NCBI GenBank assembly: GCA_036245805.1
Contig: BTRK01000004.1
Span: forward strand, 3,534,001 to 3,598,000
Origin: Pristionchus mayeri
Lineage: Eukaryota; Nematoda; Chromadorea; Rhabditida; Neodiplogasteridae
DNA: 64,000 nucleotides
Reading direction: 5' to 3'
The translations under genes and the position numbers were made by a program. The notes below the pieces were generated by a model that was given only the letters and a program-made list of their open reading frames with translations, was not told the origin of the DNA and did no database searches. Within the stretch, counting starts at the first letter, position 1. Each line of letters begins with the position of its first letter. Of the stretch, positions 56,564-64,000 are shown one piece after another.

Positions 56564-57786
56564 TCAGGGCATTCCTTGCATCACCAATGCTTCTTTGGGA
56601 AGGAACGGTCTGAGTGCCTGGATGAAGCTGTCGTAGTTCGTGCTAGAGAAGCCCTGAAGATGCGATTATTTAATCGGTAGAGAATTGAGCCTGTTATAGT
56701 ATTCTACATACGGCTCTGTCTGAATATGCGGGGCCGAAGAAAATTTCATTGGCCCCGCGGGGCCGTAAAAATAGTGGCGGGGCCGTAAATGAGGCTCACG
56801 GGGCCGTAAATGAGGCTAAAGGGGCCGTAAAGTTTTCACACAAAAATGTCATATTGCATAGAGATGATGTAATTTCATAGCTATGATGCAATAGCGTGTA
56901 TATTTCGCGTAGTTCGCATGCAAATCGGAAAATCGTCAGGAAAGCTCAGGGAAGGTGTCTTTCGAGTCCACATGGGACATCACACCAACAAAAACACTTC
57001 GCCATTATGCCATATTTCTCGTACTATATCTATATTTCATCATGCTTATGCAAAACTTGTTTTTTTAAGCTGTAAAGTACACCTTCTCTGACCTTTCATA
57101 TCGATTTTTTTATGCGAACGTCATTGCATCATATCTATGAAATTGCATAGTCTCTATGCAATATGACTCATTTGCAAGAAAAACATTTACGGCCCCGCCA
57201 CTAAAATTGACGGCCCCGTATATTCAGACAGAGCCCTACATACTTATTGATACATACAATACCTTAAGTGTTTTCTCTCCATTGTCAATTACAATGTTGT
57301 ACCAGCCAGCACTTTCTCCATTGTTCAGGACATCTCGGCAAGTTCTGCAATTTTTGCGTTGAATCCGGGTTTTGGGAGGGTGCACTTCTCTCACCTGTTC
57401 ATATCGCATGCCCACCAGATGTTGGAGAAGTTTTTGCCCCAGCCTTTGGAGAGCAACAGATCTTCCTTCAGTACCTGCCTCCTGCAAACTGACACTACAG
57501 ACTCTGTCACTTTCTCAGTGCAGAGTTGATTTGCATTGTGTTTTACAACATACTTGTAGTAGACGGTCTTGATGTCCTTGATGAGAATAATCTTCGACTT
57601 GGCAGTCGGGAAGTAGAATCTCACGATCTCCAACTTTCCGGGGAACAGCTGAAATATTATTTCTGAATCAAAAGAAAACAAGATAGTCAGAACCTTGCAG
57701 AACTTGTCCTCGTAGAGTGGTTGGGTAAGTTCCATTTCGTCGAGAGAATCGAAGTTCTCTTCCATTTTTTGGTAGGCGGAAGCCAT
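56564..57786 (-). CDS. Conserved-looking intracellular protein, 148 residues, unknown function
   Basis: Five exons on - join in phase: 57786-57694, 57648-57554, 57481-57395, 57344-57263 and 56653-56564. The protein begins MASAYQKMEENFDSLDEMEL and has no signal peptide or TM. A run of beta-like segments (LFPGKLEIVRFYFPTAKSKI, ILIKDIKTVYYKRQ, SKGWGKNFSNIWWACDMNRR, GWYNIVIDNGEKTLKGFSS) followed by a C-terminal helix-like DSFIQALRPFLP resembles a pleckstrin-homology-like fold: beta strands, a conserved Trp and a final helix. That is inference from pattern only. Clean phases in all introns and even composition suggest a real gene. Its last intron contains a 524-bp hAT-type MITE. Confidence 0.78.
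56712..57235. mobile_element. hAT-type MITE in the last intron
   Basis: 524 bp. Terminal inverted repeats GGCTCTGTCTGAATATGCGG and mirror (ending 57235), flanked by an exact 8-bp duplication CTACATAC (56704-56711 and 57236-57243). Subterminal GGGGCCGTAAA units repeat four or more times near the left end and again inverted near the right end, a pattern typical of transposase-binding repeats. A second inverted pair (TTGCATAGAGA...ATGATGCAAT) lies inside. Confidence 0.92.
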
Positions 57787-58052
57787 CTGAACTGGGTGAG
57801 GTAAAAACGGGAAATAACTCATTTGGTTCGCATATGTTAAAAGGCATGTTAAAAGGCTTGAAAAGGCACGAAATGCACTTAGAACGCGCGGGAAACAGAA
57901 AGTAAGTAAATGGGTGAATCGCGGAGAAAGCAAATTTCCCCCCTTCTCGCATCGTTACCTTGGAGACAAGGAGAGACAAGGCTCACAGAACGAGAGTTGT
58001 TATTCGAGATATGGAGAATCGAGCGTGGAGAAGTGTCGAGGAAGCGTCTGCC
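57787..58052. other. Upstream region of the 148-residue protein gene
   Basis: No exon. The frame upstream of the chosen Met at 57786 stays open, so a longer N-terminus is possible but its sequence is low in support. Confidence 0.4.
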
Positions 58053-58147
58053 AAGTAGTCGTCTGAATCTCTTCAGTTTGCATGCTCTCTCTCGTTTCTC
58101 TGACCGGCGAGAGAGCGTGCAAACTGAAGAGAGTCAGACGATTGATC
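58053..58147. repeat. Hairpin MITE, copy 4 (exact 8-bp duplication)
   Basis: 95-bp hairpin with core CTCTTCAGTTTGCATGCTCT / GAGCGTGCAAACTGAAGAG and loop GTTTCTCTGACCGG. Flanks are CGTCTGCC at 58045-58052 and 58148-58155, an exact 8-bp duplication. Confidence 0.92.
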
Positions 58148-58155
58148 CGTCTGCC

Positions 58156-58868
58156 TATGAAAACAAGTATGAATCAGAGGCAAGAGAGACGAGCTTTTCC
58201 ACTAATCTAACGAGTTGAACCAAAATTCGAAAACATGTCCTCAGTAATATCTCTGCAATATTCAACACAATATTTTGCAAAAAAACCACAGGTAGAATAT
58301 GTGTTAAAATAGAAGATGGTTTTCTGAAAGTTTGTTAGGAAGCACTTCCCTGCGTCACTGCACTTTCTTGCCGTTGCACATCCAAACAACCAATTTATAT
58401 TTCAACAACACTCCGTCTAGAGACGGAGGTGTTGTTCGATTCTTGATGACGAATGGTCTCGTGGATGTGAATTTTATCAGGTCCCCATTTTCATATATCA
58501 TGTCCCGATTTTTTTAAATATCAGGTCCCAATTTTGACCATTTCGAGTTTTATTGTACATAGCTCAAGCACGAACGGCTTCCAAGAGCAAATTACTTACA
58601 CATGGTTTACAATTGCGCAATTCATTCCTGCGTTGTTTAGAAATGCTGCACATTTATCCCTTCGTCGATTGCTGTTATGCACAACTTACCGTTATTTCGA
58701 AACAATTGATTACTCGCAAGCAAAACAAATTTCGAAAATAGCCAGTTCTTAGTCAGCAATTATCCATTTTAAGGGATATATAAATCCGCTAACTCTAACC
58801 GTATCACTCGTCATCGATTACGCTAAAATTGTTTTTAACTTTACAATTTCGTTGGCATCATTTTTAGG
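58156..58868. other. Spacer, no gene seen
   Basis: No supported exon; upstream region of the aminotransferase gene. Confidence 0.45.
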
Positions 58869-61361
58869 ATGCTAAGACTAACTCTATCAATTACCGGAAA
58901 TCAGCTTCGGCTTCTGAGCCATCCCTCATCGACCAACTTCAACGTGAAAGTAAGCTTAGATCTTGAAAAATCAAGATCCGGCAACTGCTTAATGTTTGGA
59001 GGCAGGCATTCACATTCAAGCTACACATTGCTGCATATTTACACTCATGAAAAAATTTGTTGAGAATCTCGACTTCGTTCAATCGTATGCACCGAAGTCA
59101 ATTCCCAAGGAATTGCCGCCCTTCGGAACTGTCGCCACGGAACACATGCTAGAGGTATACTTCACCATTCTTTTCTATTTTTCTGATCTGAACTGCGTAT
59201 TTACCTTAGCAGAAGTAGAGTACTTTCAAATTTATATTTACAGATTGACTTCAAGAACGGCGAGTGGCAGAGACCTGTCATTCGTCCAGTTGAAGATCTC
59301 CGGATTCATCCGCTGTCGAAGGTTTACAATGACTATTCCAGCTTTCCTAAGAGTGAACCTTGGTAGTGTTTTTATAAATACAGGCATTTTGGAAGAACTT
59401 TTTGGAAGAAAAACACGCATGATATTTCGAAACTTACAAAATAGACTGTTTCGAAATGACAGGTGCTTCACTACTGTCCCACAGTCATCGAGGGCCTCAA
59501 GGCTTTCAGAGGTAGGCGAGAAATGTATTTTCCTTTTGAATTCAGTTTTTTCAGGGGTAGACGACAAGATACGAATCTTCCGTGGGGACGCGAGTGCATC
59601 TCGCATGCTGAGCTCTGCAAGGAGGACCGCACTTCCGGTTGGCCCTTGATCTTCAGACTAGAGTTCGAGAAATGAAACCACGGTCTCTTCATTCTTCACA
59701 CTCTCTCACCGCTCGACCGGTCGAGAGAGTGTGCAGAATGAAGAGACGGTGACCCGAATTACGATCTTCAGACGTTGGGTCATTCGAGGTTTTCCAGGAA
59801 TTTTGCCCAGAACAGCTCGAGCTCATGATTGCGGAGCTGGTCCGTATCAAGAAGGTAGAGGAAATACTGATTGATGAAATGGATACCGCAATCCGATCAG
59901 GCATGGATACCCACGGGCGCAGGCACAGCACTCTACATTCGCCCGATTTTGTTCGGCACTGAAGTAGAGATGGCATGGACATTTTGAAAATTCACTGTCA
60001 ATCACATTTGCACCATTTCACAAAGATAAAGTGGAAAAATATTCTCTCATCTTTTTCCAGGAAGGACTGGGAGTGACTCGCTCATCATCAGCCAAACTCG
60101 TTGTCATGTGCTGTCCCGTTGGAAAGTACCTGACTTCGGGGTGAGAGTTGCAATGTTGTCTTTGATCTTTGATCTCTTCCAGAGCTCTCAAACTATATGC
60201 GAATCCAGCGCATTCTCGAGTCGCTCCCAATGGTGCTGGCGCATTCAAGATGGGCTGGTGAGATCTACTTTCACCACATAAATCTCACTCACTATCTGTA
60301 CAACTGAATGGAGGTCGATTTTCGAAATTTAGCAACTACGCTTCTACGATTGCAATCAACGCCGAGGCAGCGGAGCATGGCTGCGCGCAGTCGCTGTGGT
60401 TATGGGGAGAAGAGCAGTGGATCACGGAGGTATACTGTAGTCGGGTCGATTGAGTACGGTAGCAAATATGCATCCTTCAATTCAGGCAGGCACTAGCAAC
60501 GTCTTCTTTTTGTGGAGAGACGATAATGGCGGTGAAAATTAATTCACTCTCTCCGTTTTCTTTACTAACTCCTTTTTTCTACACGCTTTGTCACACATCG
60601 AGACTGATTGATTTCGTCGTATCCTTACCATTATTCAGACCTCGAGTTGGTCACTCCTCCCACTTCTGGCGGTCTCATTCTGCCGGGAGTGACACGCGAC
60701 TCGATCCTCACGCTCGTCAAGGAGTGGGCAGTTGTCAAGGTTGGGCGATCTTTGATATCTTGTATTTCGTCAAAATTTGAGATAACGCAACGCTTCCCAA
60801 CAATGAAGGAAGTACAAGAGGCAGCGGCCGAGGGAAGAGTGAGCTCATTAATAATTAAATTAGTAATCACGAGTTTTGAAATTGCATTAGTGATCATGCT
60901 TAGTAATTTTCGAATCATTACACTTCGTAATTACAAACATTTCTCCATTTCTGATTAACAAATTTATTTTTTTTTCATTGCAGATTCTCGAATTCTTCTG
61001 CTCAGGCACGGCTTCAGTGGTTACACCCTGCGATCGGATCGTGTACGCTGAGGTAAGGTACAGAAAATAAGATAAAAGAAAACTGAAAGCAATCAGCGGC
61101 GATGCACTGCGAACACACGAGAAACGAAAAATCTACGTTTGGTAGAGGCTCAAGGCAATAATTCTGTCCGATTGCAGCCGACAAATAACGTCGTGATTGA
61201 CATTCCTGAGCAACTAAGCTTCCAGCCGATATACAAGCGGATTCTCGAGACTATTACCGGCATCCAAGTAAGAAGCCAATTTATCAATCCAATATTTCAA
61301 TTTCACGCGATTTCAGTATGGACGAATCGACCGCCCCTAATGGATTCGCATCGTGAATTGA
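58869..61361 (+). pseudogene. bcat-1: Branched-chain amino acid aminotransferase (BCAT) gene with lesions
   Basis: Exons in phase: 58869-58949, 59065-59154, 59244-59321, 59463-59511, 59555-59637, 59789-about 59970, 60061-60140, 60183-60257, 60333-60429, 60486-60531, 60639-60739, 60782-60838, 60984-61052, 61178-61267 and 61317-61340. BCAT motifs in order: PFGTVATEHMLE, VLHYCPTVIEGLKAFRG, RMLSSARRTALP, ALYIRPILFGTEV, SSSAKLVVMCCPVGKYL, AFKMGCNYASTIAINAEAAE (the Lys is at the PLP position), LWLWGEEQWITEAGTSNVFF, LVTPPTSGGLILPGVTRDS and FCSGTASVVTPCDRIVY. The enzyme transfers amino groups from Leu, Ile and Val to 2-oxoglutarate using PLP. Lesions: a frameshift at about 59835-59865 before WIPQSD, and TAA at 61338-61340 inside YGRIDRP-stop-WIRIVN, cutting the last residues. 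The first exon could be a mitochondrial leader. Confidence 0.85.
59680..59755. repeat. Hairpin MITE, copy 5 (diverged)
   Basis: CGGTCTCTTCATTCTTCACA mirrors TGTGCAGAATGAAGAGACGG around CGACCGGTCG. Same plan as the other hairpins. The direct repeat GATCTTCAGAC at about 59648 and 59763 flanks a slightly larger unit and may be its target duplication. Lies in an intron of the BCAT gene. Confidence 0.75.
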
Positions 61362-61928
61362 TTTTCATACCTCCATTAACCACGATTACTCAAATGTATA
61401 CTCAATTTGTGCATATTATGATGTAATCAATAAGTTGAATCAATAAGGTATCGACAGTGACATTTCTCCCTCCGTTCTTTGTGAAATTGATGGTTGGAGT
61501 ACTTTTGAATTCGTTGCGAATTTGATGACTTTCCGAACATATCCCATGAGCAGTTAAATATATACTATTTGCATGCAGTTAACACTTCATATACCTGACG
61601 ATTAGTTTTGTCATGAATATCGTACAAACTTGAGTACTGTTGAGTGAGAAAGAGAGCTGAATGGTCAGATAGTTAGATAAGGAGCTGAACCTCTGAACTA
61701 AGAGTAGTAATTTGAGTCCTGCGCTGAGTAGGCCAGGGAAATGGGAGGTGTTGATGAATAAGAAGATCATAACTTTTGTGAGAGGAATTACATGGTTCAC
61801 TATGGATCTGTGGAGCTGAAAAGTCGTTATTTTTTGAGAAAAAAAAGAGAATCAAACCTGCCAGAAAAACACCTCGAACATCTTTTTCGTCAGGTATTGA
61901 GTTTGAGCAGATTTTGCCACCTAAGCAA
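61362..61928. other. Spacer downstream of the BCAT gene
   Basis: No gene or repeat recognised. Confidence 0.45.
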
Positions 61929-62046
61929 TAGAGTTGGCAATACGAGGGGAGGTTACGAGCTCGTTATCCTCCCCTCCTGTTATTTCGCAATTCGAGGAGG
62001 GCGAGGCGTAACGAGCATATAATCTCCCCTCGTATTTCCAACCCTA
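61929..62046. repeat. hAT-type MITE
   Basis: 118 bp. Terminal inverted repeats TAGAGTTGGCAATACGAGGG and mirror (ending CCAACCCTA), flanks CTAAGCAA and CTATGCAA (7 of 8 matching). No coding capacity. Different family from the 93-112 bp hairpins. Confidence 0.85.
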
Positions 62047-63230
62047 CTATGCAAATTACAAAATTATTTGCTGCAATAATGTCACTTGATTCGTGTTCTT
62101 CAGGCAATGCATTGTATGCAAGATGAAAAACAAAAGAACCGAGAAGTTGACTACCAGAGTGAAGTAGAAGAGATGCAACTCTGTGCGGTCAGAAATTGAG
62201 GCAATGACAGTACATGGTAAATACCGAAGCAAAAGTACTTCCCGGACCACCGAAGAGAATCAGATGTCCTCGTTTGTGCAGACATTCCAGTTCGGGTTCC
62301 TGACTACGATCGAGGTCAAATCCAAATCGTAGAGCATTTGAAGAGCCTGGCATTCTCCCGCCTAATTCTTCAGCTTCCGCGAAAGAAAGCGATCTCACGC
62401 CTCACGAGAATTTCAGAAAAGTACATGTTTCCGTGTCAGCACACAATGTTCCTCTAGTAGAATAGACGATTTCCCTTCCATCGTGATAGAGAGCATTCAC
62501 ATATGACAAAACACCACCAGCGCATAAATTTTTTCTGGAAGTCATATATGAATAGAAAAATGTTCCGCTATACTCGTCGCTAAATGTGCCGGGAAATTTC
62601 GACTTTTACTAATCATTTTGGCATGTTGTCGTACATGCTGTTTCATGCTTTCGAACATGCTTTCTTGGGTGATTCGATCGACAGTCGTTGTAATTTTGGT
62701 TTAAATGTGATATTTTTTGTTTGAATGAGACAAATCGGAGAGTCGCGTTTATTATGCTCATTCACGCGTATCTGTTGTCGTTTTTACCGCGTTGCTTTCT
62801 CACCGAGAAGTCGAGGTTAACAAGGAAAGAGCGGAATGTGCATCAGTATTGTTTTTACCCGAAACGATGTTTTTTGCACCCATCTGTATTTCGCAGTGAA
62901 CAAACTGACAACAAAGGATCAAACTGATACCCGTTATCTGGCGTTTCACAATATTGTGTACCTTGATTTGTTTACTGTGATACAAGAATTGGAGGCGTTT
63001 GAAGTCCAGTAACTCCAACAGGTGGCTCCTCATCCTCATCTAATTTCCCCCTATTCCCACTCAGTGAGACTCGAATCGCACAGCTGTCCTCTTTTTCGCA
63101 TTCTCTTTACTTCTTTGACGTTTATAAATGCTGCATGATCATTCTTTTAAAATCCCCGTGATCACTTAAAACTGGTCACGCGGGATTTATAATGGCCTGA
63201 AAAAAAACTAATTTATGAGTCGTCTTGCAG
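62047..63230. other. Spacer upstream of the last gene
   Basis: About 1.2 kb with no supported exon. Open frames at 62189-62398 (-) and 62721-62927 (+) lack splice partners. Confidence 0.45.
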
Positions 63231-63769
63231 ATGCGGATAATCAGGACTTCGCTCATATTCATCCTATTGCTAGCCAATGAAGGTAAAAAATAATACATAA
63301 TCTGTGATAAATTATCTCCAAGATCAAATTTCGACAGAGGCTAATGATTAATTCTTTCAGTTCTCGCGGCGAGCTCTGCTACCTTCTACGGGATTACAGA
63401 CACACTAAAACCTGAGGACGAGAAAGTTCACTTTCTTCTGTATATATTTTCGCCTTGTTAGCTTCTACATGCACATGTCTCAAGCATCAGTAGCATGCCA
63501 TTGTACCTTTGGCTTTTGATGCGGAATACGTCAAGTGATTGCAGTACGCGAATGCGCTTTTCACCGCCGCCGAAGCCTTCAAAGAAGCAGATGCGCTCTT
63601 CGATGATGAGGATTTCTTCGCGAGGAGAGGATGGAGCAAGGTTAGTAGGGTACAATAAGGCTGTATCGATTTCCCGGCACTTGTTATGTTTTGTGATATC
63701 CAGATCATAAGATTTGATGCCGCGCTAGTTCTCAGGAAAAATCGGCTGGAAGTGGAAAAAGAGTGTTAA
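63231..63769 (+). CDS. Small secreted protein, 92 residues, unknown function
   Basis: Four exons fit by phase: 63231-63282, 63361-63425, 63545-63640 and 63704-63769. MRIIRTSLIFILLLANEVLA is a clear signal peptide with a likely cut after Ala. The mature part is Ala- and acid-rich with an amphipathic pattern (ANALFTAAEAFKEADALFDD, FFARRGWSK) and ends KNRLEVEKEC. An acceptor TTGCAG sits directly before the start Met, so the transcript may be trans-spliced there. The donor at 63426 (GTTCAC) is weak and was chosen for phase. The stop codon TAA (63767-63769) lies within the left end of a palindrome. No family recognised. Confidence 0.6.
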
Positions 63770-64000
63770 TTCTCACACTGCGTTATTTTCCGGAAGAGAC
63801 TTGTATTTGAATTCCCGCAATTTCTTACCTCCGTTCTCCGTGGAGCTAGAGACTTTAAAATTGGAATATAAGGTTTTAAGGGTAAGAAAACCTTATATTC
63901 CAATTTTAAAGTCTCAAGCTCCACGGAGAACGGAGATAAGAAATTGCGGGAATTCAAATAAAAGTCACTTCCGGGAAATGACCCGATCAGAACTAACACT
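63762..64000. repeat. Palindrome reaching the window end
   Basis: AGTGTTAATTCT at 63763 mirrors AGAACTAACACT at the window end; inner blocks TTGAATTCCCGCAATTTCTT and CTCCGTTCTCCGTGGAGCT mirror exactly. Arms about 110 bp, loop about 10 bp (GGTTTTAAGGGTAAGAAAACC). The right flank is outside the window, so the duplication cannot be checked. Confidence 0.82.

Noticed and set aside
1..64000. CRISPR arrays, operons or prokaryotic features
   Set aside because: No regularly spaced direct repeats; gene structure with introns is clearly eukaryotic.

Overview
The window is a piece of a nematode nuclear genome. The evidence is a cuticle collagen ending in the usual Cys-x-x-Cys-Pro-Pro-Pro-Arg tail, several nematode-type chemoreceptor families (Str-like, Srsx-like, Sra/Sre-like), short introns (often 43-60 bp) with TTTCAG-type acceptors, and dense short-exon genes. 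A rhabditid or diplogastrid (Pristionchus-like) worm is the best guess; I cannot name the species. Gene structures were assembled by hand from splice sites, reading phase and protein continuity, so exon edges are predictions.

Layout. 0-5.2 kb: three tandem copies of one chemoreceptor family on + (one cut by the window edge, one with a broken splice acceptor, one clear pseudogene). 5.2-6.5 kb: a mariner-like element. 7.4-10.6 kb: an 11-exon SWEET sugar transporter on -. 14.1-15.7 kb: foldback and tRNA-like repeats. 16.3-17.2 kb: a cuticle collagen on -. 17.4-28.8 kb: three tandem Sra/Sre-like receptor genes on -, two of them split by transposons (a mariner and a 4.2 kb palindrome). 29.7-38.2 kb: the quietest genic part, with a CDC50/TMEM30 flippase subunit, a secreted Cys-rich protein, an 80-residue single-span membrane protein and a zinc-finger protein. 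38.6-41.95 kb: a Str-like receptor whose exon carries a 1.86 kb foldback. 42.3-46.9 kb: a palindrome carrying two further elements in one arm. 47.6-52.2 kb: an Srsx-like receptor whose intron holds a Tc1-like element with a LINE inside it, plus another foldback. 53.5-55.7 kb: two tandem palindromes. 56.6-57.8 kb: a small conserved-looking intracellular protein on -. 58.9-61.4 kb: a branched-chain aminotransferase gene with lesions. 63.2-63.8 kb: a small secreted protein.

The striking feature is the density and diversity of inverted-repeat DNA. Several insertions can be proved from the sequence alone by target-site duplications: a 93-112 bp near-perfect hairpin family (five copies, three with exact and one with 7/8 eight-base duplications), hAT-like elements with eight-base duplications, TTAA-flanked foldbacks, and a class of 1.6-2.0 kb foldbacks with GAG termini and four-base duplications. 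One of these lies in a coding exon, and removing it with one copy of its duplication restores the reading frame. Another element carries pieces of two ribosomal protein genes (rps-27 and rps-2) and a tRNA-like head. Chemoreceptor genes are the main recipients of insertions; the housekeeping-type genes (SWEET, CDC50, zinc finger) look intact.
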